This document shows positions 57,055-64,000 of a stretch of DNA of 64,000 nt, piece by piece; positions within the stretch are counted from its first letter, which is position 1; each line of letters begins with the position of its first letter. The notes under the pieces were generated by a model. It did no database searches. It was not told the origin of the DNA and worked only from the letters and a program-made list of their open reading frames with translations. The translations under genes were made by a program, and so were the position numbers. Source of the stretch: Candidatus Gastranaerophilales bacterium (GTDB lineage Bacteria; Cyanobacteriota; Vampirovibrionia; Gastranaerophilales; Gastranaerophilaceae); assembly GCA_944326685.1 (NCBI GenBank), contig CALVEV010000005.1, positions 53,095 to 117,094 on the forward strand, given 5' to 3'.

Positions 57055-58704
57055 ATGAAGAAGATATCAATTGTTGCACCAATTAAGAAACCGGAAGATA
57101 TAGAGGCTTTTTTACCACATACTTCTTGTCGTGATTTTTATGTTTATCACCATAAGTTTTTTAATAACTACGATTATTTTAACGAGTTTATAGAGACTGC
57201 CCATAAAAATAATTGTCGTATATATGTGAATTTTAAACATAATATTACTGAAGAAGATTTAATCGAAATCAAAAATATGATTAAATATCTTCGCAAAACT
57301 GATATAGATGGTATTTTTATAAACAGTTTTGCTATTATTGAAGCAATCAAATGTTATAATCTTCCATTTGATATTATCATTGATTCTTATTTTGATATTC
57401 ATAACTTATCAGGGATAGATTTTGTTAATAATTTCCATAAGGTTAATAAACTAATCGTAACCGAAGAAATTTACATGAAAAATATTGCCAAGATTAAGAA
57501 ATATACGAATCTTTCTCTTGCAGTTGATTCTGATAATCTCCCTTGGTGTGCAGAGGAATTAGAAAAATTAGATGCAATAGATAGTGTTGTTATCAAAGGT
57601 AAATTTGCAACATCTGAGGATATTTTAGACGGGTTAGAATTGGTAGAAAAAATTCTTGATAAACCCAAGATGTTTAAAAATCAAAAACTTCCGTTTAAAC
57701 ATGTAAGACGCAGTATTTATCAAACAAACCATTTTTCAGGTGATATGATTAGTGCTGCCGGTCGTGATTTTAAGTTTAGTAGAAACATTATTCCTTTTGA
57801 ATGGGAAGTTAAGCGTTCAAGATTAAAGAAAGAAGTTCTAGAAAAACCAATCGAAAATTTACCAAGGATAAATTTACGTTTAACAGAATTAGCTCAAATT
57901 AATCAGATTAAATCATTTATTAAAAAACTGGGTTATAATCCAATTTATTCAATAGAATACGGTGAAATCCTTTCTACGGCTGATTTGTCAAAAAGTAGTT
58001 TCAATGAAATTATAATGAAGGTTAAAAAATTCTGTTCTCAGAATGATATTAAATTTCAACTTTCAACACCTAGAATTCTTATTGAACGTGATTTTGACAG
58101 GGTTTATGAGTATGTAAAAAGCTTGGTATTAATGGAACCTCATCCATCATCAATTATTATTAATAATATTGGATATTTTTGGGCGTTGATTAATGATTCT
58201 GATTTGAATAGATTCCCAATTGAAATAGGACAAGCAATTAATCTCTTGAATAGTATGTCTATTAATTGTTTAAATAATTTGCATCCTATTGATACTGTTG
58301 ATTTTACTTCATTTGAAAATATTGATAATGTAATTAAAACGGCTAAAAAACTGAAAAATGTAATTCCAAATAAAAAATATACAATAGCAGGGAATAAACG
58401 TATTCCATCATCTGGACTTTGTCCTTTAAATAGCGATAGTGCAGTGATTTCAAGGTTATCTTGCAAAGCCCCTTGTCATAAAGGAAATTTTGCACTTAAA
58501 GATCCATCATTGAAGAAAATAATTCCATTCACTTGTGACGGTTTCTGCCGTATGCATATGTTTGAAGACAAAGTTATGCATGATTTTGAAAGGGTTGATG
58601 AATTAATATCTGCAGGAATTAATGAATTAGTATTTGATTTTACTGATTTGGATGCTTCATTTATTCCTGTTTTATTAACAAATTTCTTAAATCGTTTCGT
58701 TTAA
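57055..58704 (+). CDS. Peptidase U32 family-like protein
   Basis: 549 residues with two halves. The first (1-240) looks like a degenerate TIM-barrel of the U32 type (KKPEDIEAFLPHTSCRDFYVYHHKF by position, then IDGIFINSFAIIEAIKCY and FDIIIDSYFDIHNLSGI). The second (about 400-520) contains the cysteine-rich U32 signature: CPLNSDSAV, RLSCKAPCHKGNFALKD and TCDGFCRMHMFED, whose cysteines may bind an iron-sulphur cluster as in tRNA- and ubiquinone-hydroxylating U32 proteins (TrhP, UbiU). Peptidase activity is therefore not assumed. TATAAT ends six bases before the ATG. The 3' end overlaps nadE by 18 bases. Confidence 0.75.
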   Translation: MKKISIVAPIKKPEDIEAFLPHTSCRDFYVYHHKFFNNYDYFNEFIETAHKNNCRIYVNFKHNITEEDLIEIKNMIKYLRKTDIDGIFINSFAIIEAIKCYNLPFDIIIDSYFDIHNLSGIDFVNNFHKVNKLIVTEEIYMKNIAKIKKYTNLSLAVDSDNLPWCAEELEKLDAIDSVVIKGKFATSEDILDGLELVEKILDKPKMFKNQKLPFKHVRRSIYQTNHFSGDMISAAGRDFKFSRNIIPFEWEVKRSRLKKEVLEKPIENLPRINLRLTELAQINQIKSFIKKLGYNPIYSIEYGEILSTADLSKSSFNEIIMKVKKFCSQNDIKFQLSTPRILIERDFDRVYEYVKSLVLMEPHPSSIIINNIGYFWALINDSDLNRFPIEIGQAINLLNSMSINCLNNLHPIDTVDFTSFENIDNVIKTAKKLKNVIPNKKYTIAGNKRIPSSGLCPLNSDSAVISRLSCKAPCHKGNFALKDPSLKKIIPFTCDGFCRMHMFEDKVMHDFERVDELISAGINELVFDFTDLDASFIPVLLTNFLNRFV

Positions 58705-60786
58705 TATGCCTCTGATTTCATCTCTAGATAATCCTTTATAATTGATTCTAGAAGATGTAATTGGTTGTTTGTAATCATATTTGTTAATAGAACGAGATTC
58801 TACAATCACTGATGGTGGCAAAATTGACCATTTGTACAGAGCTGTAGACATTCTTCTATAAAATTTATCAAGCCATTCAGTTTTTTGTTCTTTTGAAACA
58901 TAATTTTTCTTTTCATATTGGAAAGTTGTATTCATTAAATCCCAATAGTGTTCGTGTTTATTTTCAACTCTCCAAATGATTTCGTCCAAGAATTCATATG
59001 GCATAAGCGCGTCTTCAGCAATTAGTGGTTTTCCTGTTTTAGGGTCTATTGCTAATTCTGCACCTGGTTTTTTAAGTATAATTGCTTCTGGAATAGCATT
59101 TTTTTCTTTTCTATTCTTATTAAGCCATCTTGCAAATGCAAATAATTTTGTTTTAGGCACATCTGCGATAGGTGCAAAACCTCCTGACATATCACCATTG
59201 ATAGTTGCATAGCCCATATATAATTCTGATTTATCTGAAGTTGCAATCGGTAAACATTTTGCAAATTCGTTACTTATTCCCCACAAATACATTGCACGAG
59301 AACGTGCTTGAATATTATCTTGTGTGAATGATTGTTTATATCTGCAATCCCATTTTGCTTCTACTTCATTGAATAATGTCACAAACATTTTGTTTGTAGT
59401 ATCTACCATATCTTTGATAGGAACTTCTGCAAAATTAATTCCTAAATTTTTAGCAAGTATTTCAGCATCACTTCTGCTTTCATTACTTGTTATTTTAGAT
59501 GGCATACTTATACCAAAAACATTTTCTTTACCTAATGCATCAGCTAATAAAACTGCACAAACAGTAGAATCTAATCCGCCTGAAAGCCCTAGAACAGCTC
59601 TTTCAAAACCTGTTTTATTGAAGTAATCTTTAATCCCTTGAGTAATTGTTCTATATGTTCTTTCAAGGTCATTTTCGTATTCTAATGTGAAAACTTTTTG
59701 TTCAGTAAGGGTTTTTTCTAAACCTTTTGTAAGTGGGTAAATCTTACCTATTTTTTTTAGTGGGTTCACAATAAGGAACTGCTCTTCAAAAGATTTAGCT
59801 CTTGCTATTAATGCTCCATCTGGAGAGAATGCTCTGCTTGAACCTTCAAATGAACTGTTATCAATTGCACCTACTTGGTTTACATAAACCATTGGTATCT
59901 TATAAGAGTTTGCAGTGAATGATAACATATTGTGTTTCAATTGCTCTTTTTTAGCTCGACTTGGAGATGCAGAGCAATTTACAAATACATCAGGTTTCTC
60001 TTGTGCAAGTTCCTCGATTGGGTCTTTTGAATACAGTGTTTTATCAAAGAAATCCTTATTATTCCAACAGTCTTCGCAAATTGAAATTCCATATTTTACA
60101 TCATTTATTGTAATTGTTTTATCACAGTCAACAACTGAATCTTCATCTAAAAGGCATAATGTAGAATCAGGTTGAACCCCGACAACCGGTGATGGTTCTA
60201 TATATCTGTAATCATTAAATTCTGAATATGTTGGAAGTAATGATTTTCTTACTATTCCTTTAATTTCGCCATTTTGTAATATTGCAACAGAATTATAGTA
60301 GTTTTTACCAGTATTCAGATTATATTTTCTAGGCTCTATAAATCCTACTAATGCAGCTGTAGAACCTGTTATAAGAGCAATTTCTTTAAGCCATTTTATG
60401 TTTTCTTCTACAATAATTGGGTGTCTGTCAATTGTATCTTCAATAGGATATCCCATAAGAATTAACTCTGGAAAAACAATCATATCAAGGTTTAAGCTTT
60501 GAGCATATTTGATGTATTTGATAACTTTTTTAGCATTATATTCAATATCACCTGCAATTGGATTGATTTGTGCAAGTCCAATATTACCTTTTTCGTTCTT
60601 TGATAATATTCTTTTTATATTAGATATAATTTTATCTTTTAAATCTTGACTAATGTTTAACTTATTTTGTAATACAGAATCCATTATTTCAGATAACGAA
60701 AATAAACTATTTTCTGTACCTTCAACAGCTAGATTTTCAGCAATATCACTTATTTCATATTCATTTAAAACACTATAGTCAATCAT
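58687..60786 (-). CDS. nadE: Glutamine-dependent NAD+ synthetase
   Basis: Two-domain enzyme forming NAD from deamido-NAD. The glutaminase (nitrilase-like) domain spans about 66-330 with triad Glu107, Lys181 and Cys237 (PELI, RKSLLPTY, GISICEDCW). The synthetase domain (about 370-699) has the PP-loop GLSGGLDSTVCAVL. At 699 residues it is the long form. An N-terminal extension of about 65 residues precedes the usual start of the nitrilase fold (NIGLAQINP); no start codon lies close to that point, so the extension seems real. The ATG overlaps the mazG stop (TAATG). Convergent overlap of 18 bases with the U32-like gene. Confidence 0.95.
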   Translation of the reverse strand: MIDYSVLNEYEISDIAENLAVEGTENSLFSLSEIMDSVLQNKLNISQDLKDKIISNIKRILSKNEKGNIGLAQINPIAGDIEYNAKKVIKYIKYAQSLNLDMIVFPELILMGYPIEDTIDRHPIIVEENIKWLKEIALITGSTAALVGFIEPRKYNLNTGKNYYNSVAILQNGEIKGIVRKSLLPTYSEFNDYRYIEPSPVVGVQPDSTLCLLDEDSVVDCDKTITINDVKYGISICEDCWNNKDFFDKTLYSKDPIEELAQEKPDVFVNCSASPSRAKKEQLKHNMLSFTANSYKIPMVYVNQVGAIDNSSFEGSSRAFSPDGALIARAKSFEEQFLIVNPLKKIGKIYPLTKGLEKTLTEQKVFTLEYENDLERTYRTITQGIKDYFNKTGFERAVLGLSGGLDSTVCAVLLADALGKENVFGISMPSKITSNESRSDAEILAKNLGINFAEVPIKDMVDTTNKMFVTLFNEVEAKWDCRYKQSFTQDNIQARSRAMYLWGISNEFAKCLPIATSDKSELYMGYATINGDMSGGFAPIADVPKTKLFAFARWLNKNRKEKNAIPEAIILKKPGAELAIDPKTGKPLIAEDALMPYEFLDEIIWRVENKHEHYWDLMNTTFQYEKKNYVSKEQKTEWLDKFYRRMSTALYKWSILPPSVIVESRSINKYDYKQPITSSRINYKGLSRDEIRGILNETI

Positions 60787-61553
60787 TAATCAAGTTCCTT
60801 TTTAGCTTGTTTCCATAAGTTATCGTATTCTTCAAAACTATATTCTTCAAGAGGTTTTGTTGCTAATTCTTCCATTTTGCGAAATCTTTTCATAAATTTT
60901 ATATTCGCTTTTAATAAAGCCTGTTCAGCATCAATTTTGTACCATCTTGCAAGATTTACTGTAGCAAATAAAATATCTCCCATTTCATCTTCCATTGATA
61001 ACGAATCTTTATTATCAACTGCTTCTTTGAATTCATCATATTCGGATTTTATACATTCAAGAAGAGTTTCTACTTTATCCCATTCAAAGCCAACTTTTAC
61101 TGCTCGTTTACTAATTTTTTGTGCTGCAACAAGAGCTGGAAGTGATTTAGGGATTCCATCCATTTGAGATTTTCTATCTTTTTTCTCTTCTTGTTTTAGT
61201 CTTTCCCAATTTTTTACCACTTCTTCTGGAGTATCAGCTTTATCATTCCCAAAAACGTGAGGATGTCTATGTATAAGTTTATCTTTTAATTCTTTTGCAA
61301 CATCTTCAATATTAAAATTATTTGCTTCCGATGCAATTTGAGAATGAAGAAGAACTTGTAAAAGTACATCTCCTAATTCTTCTCTAAGATTTAGAATATC
61401 GCCTTTATTAATAGCATCAACGGCTTCATATGCTTCTTCTAACATATTAGGTCTAAGTGATTCGTGTGTCTGTGCTCGATCCCAAACACAACCATTTTCA
61501 CTTCTAAGAATTCTTATAACTTCAATTAATTCTTCCAAATTCGGATAATTCAT
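60786..61553 (-). CDS. mazG: Nucleoside triphosphate pyrophosphohydrolase MazG
   Basis: All-alpha NTP pyrophosphatase of 255 residues. Two MazG half-domains are visible: the first with CVWDRAQTHESLRPNMLEEAYEAVDAI and EELGDVLLQVLLHSQIA (residue positions 22-50 and about 58-75), and the second with EDEMGDILFATVNLARW (about 193-209). The HRHPHVFG motif lies between. These acidic ExxD sets bind magnesium. It hydrolyses dNTPs and possibly ppGpp in relatives. The start chosen is ATG 61553, after GTGAGGAGGAGT; an in-frame GTG four codons earlier overlaps the ribosome-binding site. Its stop is fused with the nadE start, so the two are one operon. Confidence 0.92.
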   Translation of the reverse strand: MNYPNLEELIEVIRILRSENGCVWDRAQTHESLRPNMLEEAYEAVDAINKGDILNLREELGDVLLQVLLHSQIASEANNFNIEDVAKELKDKLIHRHPHVFGNDKADTPEEVVKNWERLKQEEKKDRKSQMDGIPKSLPALVAAQKISKRAVKVGFEWDKVETLLECIKSEYDEFKEAVDNKDSLSMEDEMGDILFATVNLARWYKIDAEQALLKANIKFMKRFRKMEELATKPLEEYSFEEYDNLWKQAKKELD

Positions 61554-61630
61554 ACTCCTCCTCACAACTATAAGTTTATTTTAATACTAATAAAAATAAA
61601 AATCACTATAAAGTTAAAATAGTTTATTAT

Positions 61631-62269
61631 TTACCAATTTTTATATCTTGTTATTAATGCAATAAAGTAAGTATGTGCTTTTTGAGTGGCTTCGACAACT
61701 CTATTGTTGAAGCTGTTTTTAAGATATTTAATAGGATTAAAAGTTTTTTCGTGATTTAGTTTTCGATTAAAAAAGTTTTGTTTATAGCAGTGATTATTTA
61801 CAACTTCTTCTGCTTTCTCTGCATACTTAATTGGTCCTAAACGATTAAATACATTATTTATATTCTCTCCTTTAGTTAGATCGTAATATGCAGCCATATG
61901 AGCCGTTCGGTGACTGCCAGAATTGCAATGAAATAGAGTTTTCCCCCCCCCATGTTCTCCTGTTTCTTTAACACTTTTTGCGATTGTTTCAAATTCTTTT
62001 GCTGTAGGATATTCTCCTTTTAAATAACTAAATGGTTGCCTAATATATTTTATTCCTAATTGTTTACAAGCATATTTTTCAATAAACTTGAAACCTCTAA
62101 CTCCAAAATGCCTAAAATCATATATTTGAGTAACACCTTCTTTTTTTAAGTCAATTAAATCAGAAATTTTAGGATGAGGACCTCTAAGTAGATAATTATC
62201 AACTTTTTTATATTTGTTGCTTAATTGATGTGGTTTATAAAATTTTTGGTAAATATTTATTAGTTTCAT
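61631..62269 (-). CDS. Protein tyrosine phosphatase-like protein with internal G9 tract
   Basis: 212 residues. The active-site signature CX5R is intact: Cys115 to Arg121 in FHCNSGSHRTAHMAAYY, with the Thr that follows in most PTP/DSP enzymes. YLLRGPHPKISDLIDLKKEGVTQIYDFR (by position 26-53) matches the opening of bacterial DSP-like phosphatases such as those of the Siw14/DUF442-type group. GGG at 107-109 is coded by nine consecutive Gs, seven bases before which the frame would shift if the tract slipped; slippage would remove the active site. No signal peptide. The C-terminus is basic. Upstream it is divergent from the HExxH gene. The substrate could be a protein or phosphoinositide; unknown. 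Confidence 0.75.
   Translation of the reverse strand: MKLINIYQKFYKPHQLSNKYKKVDNYLLRGPHPKISDLIDLKKEGVTQIYDFRHFGVRGFKFIEKYACKQLGIKYIRQPFSYLKGEYPTAKEFETIAKSVKETGEHGGGKTLFHCNSGSHRTAHMAAYYDLTKGENINNVFNRLGPIKYAEKAEEVVNNHCYKQNFFNRKLNHEKTFNPIKYLKNSFNNRVVEATQKAHTYFIALITRYKNW
61943..61951 (-). repeat. G9 homopolymer inside the phosphatase gene
   Basis: Nine Cs on the plus strand, nine Gs in the coding strand, encode Gly107-109 directly ahead of the catalytic loop. This is exceptional in such an AT-rich sequence. Confidence 0.9.
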
Positions 62270-62501
62270 AATTATTTTAAATAAATCGTGTGATATTTAT
62301 CTTAAAAATTCTCAAAGAATTTTTTGCTATAGATTTTATTAATTTTTTCTCGCAATTTTAGTCAGCATTGTGAAACAGACATATCTCTGAGCAAAATTAG
62401 CACAATGTTAGCCTTTGGTAAATAATTATTAAGAAAATGCAATTTATAGTAAATTAAATACTTTATATCTTTAAAAGTGTAAAGTATAAGGTGGTGTATT
62501 T

Positions 62502-63473
62502 ATGGGAATTTTGCATCAGTTATGTGTGGAAACATTTGGTATTGGTGGTCGAGCTGTGTTAAAAAGGGCTGTAGGCTTAAATCCTAAACCTCAAGCTTAT
62601 AAAGATTATAGGAATATTATCTCTAATTTCCAAAAAGAAATTAATAAGACTTCGTGTACAAAAATAGATATAGTAAAGACTTATGAAGAAACTGCTGCAT
62701 CGCATGGGTTTCAGCGTGAGACATTAGAAACTTTGCAAAATGTTGAATTTATGGAAAAGTTTCATAAGTTTCTTATTTCTAAAGGCTATAAAAAACCAGA
62801 AGAATTGGTGTTTATGGAGTACAGAATCCCAAGTGGTTCAGGGCTAGCTGCAGAAGCCTTTAACAATTATTCGGTTATTTATAATCCTAGAAGTATAAAA
62901 TATATTGATTTTAGGATTCCTATTCATGAGATGGGACATTTAATGCATAAAAAATGTGGAATGTTATCACTAATGAAAGATAGTTATATGCAATCTTTCG
63001 GAAAAATGTTTCATAAATTAGGGTTATTTAAAAACAAAAGTTTTAACCATTTGACAAAGCCTGAACAGGAAATTCTTGCAAAAGATTTAAAACGTGCTTG
63101 GGAGGAAGGTTTCTTTAAACATAATCCTGCTAAAGCTAATATTGAGGAACGTCTATCGCTTTGTAAAACAGAAGCTGAAAAGATAAAATTAAAACGAGAC
63201 TTAAATAAATTATACAAAAATTTTAGAAAAGATCCTGTTAAGTATTATTTACCTAATATGCTTGCAAACCGTTGTGAATTTGTTGCCGATTATTTTCATT
63301 TGGTAGCAAGAGGTTTCAAATTTTCACCAGAAATTACTGCTAAATATAAAAAATTCGGAGGTCCTGAAATTAAAGGTATAATCACAGAACAAGAATTACA
63401 AGATTTAGAAAAAATAAGGAAAAATATTTCTAAAAAAAGTTTGGCAGATTTTGGCTATAAAATGAGTGATTAA
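62502..63473 (+). CDS. Putative zinc metalloprotease-like protein (HExxH)
   Basis: 323 residues. HEMGHLMHKKC at 142-152 supplies HExxH (His142, Glu143, His146), and Glu260 in NRCEFVADYFHLVA is a good third ligand on a later helix, the order seen in gluzincin-like peptidases. No signal peptide or prodomain is evident, and the N-terminus (ILHQLCVETFGIGGRAVLKRA) is mildly hydrophobic. I cannot assign a family. AAGGTGG about seven bases before the ATG supports the start. It is divergent from the phosphatase-like gene and is followed at once by the GC-rich repeat element. Protease activity is a motif-based prediction. Confidence 0.7.
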   Translation: MGILHQLCVETFGIGGRAVLKRAVGLNPKPQAYKDYRNIISNFQKEINKTSCTKIDIVKTYEETAASHGFQRETLETLQNVEFMEKFHKFLISKGYKKPEELVFMEYRIPSGSGLAAEAFNNYSVIYNPRSIKYIDFRIPIHEMGHLMHKKCGMLSLMKDSYMQSFGKMFHKLGLFKNKSFNHLTKPEQEILAKDLKRAWEEGFFKHNPAKANIEERLSLCKTEAEKIKLKRDLNKLYKNFRKDPVKYYLPNMLANRCEFVADYFHLVARGFKFSPEITAKYKKFGGPEIKGIITEQELQDLEKIRKNISKKSLADFGYKMSD

Positions 63474-63478
63474 TCTGA

Positions 63479-63503
63479 AATTAACACATAAAAAAAATAC
63501 TCC
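63479..63503. repeat. Left copy of 25-base direct repeat
   Basis: AATTAACACATA, an A run and TACTCC; the right copy is at 63700-63723 and differs by one A. The pair brackets the GC-rich element. Confidence 0.75.
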
Positions 63504-63517
63504 CCAGGTTCTCTTGG

Positions 63518-63646
63518 TCGCTCGCGTTTAACGGCGTTACGGAACTGACCTTCGTCAGTCCCTTCAGCCTCAGCTCGCTCTTTTCGCTCGCGTTTAACGG
63601 CGTTACGGAACTGACCTTCGTCAGTCCCTTCAGCCTCAGCTCGCTC
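63518..63646. repeat. GC-rich 66-base tandem repeat, two copies
   Basis: Two identical 63-base copies (63518-63580 and 63584-63646) separated by TTT. Each contains the inverted repeat GGAACTGAC/GTCAGTCCC around CTTC and the near-palindrome GTTTAACGGCGTTAC. GC content is far above its surroundings. A neighbouring hairpin GTTGG/CCAAC follows at 63668-63687. Confidence 0.85.
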
Positions 63647-63699
63647 CCGCTGGGCTCTCACCAAGTGTTGGTTCTCGCCCCAACCTTTGGTTAAAATTT

Positions 63700-63723
63700 A
63701 ATTAACACATAAAAAAATACTCC
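63700..63723. repeat. Right copy of 25-base direct repeat
   Basis: AATTAACACATA, an A run and TACTCC, matching 63479-63503 apart from a one-base-shorter A run. Confidence 0.75.
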
Positions 63724-63727
63724 TCGA

Positions 63728-63831
63728 ATTATCTGAAGATAGAACTTTTTGCACAGAAATATTTAAAGCAATGACACAAACATCATGCGACTTGTTGCGT
63801 AATATAGAAGATTTTATGCAAAACATTGCTT
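63728..63831 (+). pseudogene. Possible 3' remnant of a gene
   Basis: A frame without a start codon reads LSEDRTFCTEIFKAM then TQTSCDLLRNIEDFMQNIA and stops. Its composition looks protein-like, with a helical, acidic tail, and it begins right after the right direct repeat, as if the element had displaced the upstream part. No family is recognised. Confidence 0.3.
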
Positions 63832-63907
63832 AATTAGTCTCATATTTTATTTCCCTATTTTGCTATATTACAAAATTACCAAATATTTACCATTGGTAAA
63901 ACCCTTA

Positions 63908-63934
63908 AGCCCTCTCATAGAGAGGGCTTTCTGC
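63908..63934 (+). terminator. Intrinsic terminator
   Basis: A nine-base perfect stem (AGCCCTCTC and GAGAGGGCT) with loop ATA is followed by TTTCTG and more Ts on the plus strand. Confidence 0.75.
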
Positions 63935-64000
63935 TTTGTATGCTTACCTTTTGTTTCGGTAAAACAAATAAACTGAAATAATAAAAATATGGGACAAGAA

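Larger units (their letters stand above)
63474..63988. other. 515-base region with repeat element, gene remnant and terminator
   Basis: After the HExxH gene this stretch holds a 25-base direct repeat flanking a GC-rich tandem repeat (63504-63699), a frame (about 63728-63831) without a start that ends like a protein tail, AT-rich spacer, and a strong hairpin terminator at 63908-63930. No complete gene is evident. Confidence 0.7.

Noticed and set aside
63470..63664. Leftward 64-residue frame with repeats of EGTDEGQFRNAVKRER type
   Set aside because: The frame is open only because the palindromic GC-rich unit has a 66-base period, a multiple of three. There is no ribosome-binding site, and it covers the direct-repeat boundary.
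63989..64000. Possible start of a gene (ATGGGACAAGAA) at the window end
   Set aside because: Only four codons are visible and no clear ribosome-binding site precedes them.
1..64000. tRNA or rRNA genes
   Set aside because: I read all intergenic gaps for tRNA-like cloverleaf ends and TTCGA-type arms and saw none; a covariance-model search would be the proper test.

Overview
ORGANISM. The window is AT-rich throughout, densely packed on both strands and carries no rRNA or tRNA gene that I can recognise. It combines membrane subunits of a Nuo-type complex I, an oxygen-scavenging flavodiiron protein, a diaminopimelate-type aminotransferase, WecA-like and S66 LD-carboxypeptidase envelope genes, lipoproteins and many proteins of no known family. 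This fits an anaerobic, diderm, host-associated bacterium. My best inference is a gut member of the non-photosynthetic cyanobacterial relatives (Vampirovibrionia/Melainabacteria, order Gastranaerophilales). That assignment rests on overall impression, not on a marker gene.

LAYOUT. 1-3.8 kb: end of a nuo operon (nuoL 3' part, nuoM, nuoN), facing a flavodiiron protein gene. 5-8.6 kb: an orphan membrane protein, an LL-DAP-type aminotransferase and an arginine/lysine decarboxylase. 8.7-12.5 kb: glutamate synthase split into three genes, with ferredoxin domains on two subunits. 12.6-19.2 kb: a hypothetical gene facing a four-gene leftward operon (unknown protein, zinc-ribbon/NTPase-like/TPR protein, secreted TPR protein, small lipoprotein). 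19.2-27.2 kb: mostly leftward housekeeping genes (BaiN/YhiN-type flavoprotein, folK, WecA-like transferase with an apparent ATT start, glyA, LysM protein, TIGR02757 protein, tadA). 27.2-32.0 kb: a two-component system, a 47-codon basic ORF, panD and dnaX. 32.0-38.4 kb: LD-carboxypeptidase, a 1005-residue repeat protein, SDR, tcdA, secG and an NrtR-like regulator. 38.5-43.0 kb: FAD protein, a second histidine kinase and folC. 43.2-44.9 kb: a small accessory island with two phage-like leftward genes, an operator region and an XRE/S24 repressor, followed by a YggU protein. 45.2-52.3 kb: a second zinc-ribbon giant, glgA, mrnC, holB and holA. 52.4-64 kb: an EF-hand-like small protein, a 726-residue protein with two blocks of 15-residue repeats, an orphan solute-binding lipoprotein, a U32 peptidase-like protein, nadE, mazG, a tyrosine-phosphatase-like protein with an internal G9 tract, an HExxH protein and a GC-rich tandem repeat element.

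HOW IT WORKS TOGETHER. Metabolic genes cover ammonia assimilation through glutamate synthase, folate (folK, folC, glyA), pantothenate (panD), NAD (nadE plus an NrtR-like regulator), polyamine formation and glycogen. Three DNA polymerase III clamp-loader genes (dnaX, holA, holB) are present. Signalling is prominent: two histidine kinases, one response regulator, an S24 repressor and two giant zinc-ribbon proteins whose cyclase-like or NTPase-like cores look degenerate.

MOST NOTABLE SIGNALS. At least eight genes have a -10 box (TATAAT, TAAAAT or TACAAT) ending 6-7 bases before the ATG with no ribosome-binding site, which predicts leaderless mRNAs. The wecA-like gene has no ATG/GTG/TTG available for its conserved N-terminus and has a Shine-Dalgarno sequence in front of ATT. 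The S24 repressor region has three matching 9-base operator half-sites around opposed promoters. An 89-base segment at 52.7-52.8 kb can fold as a three-way junction.
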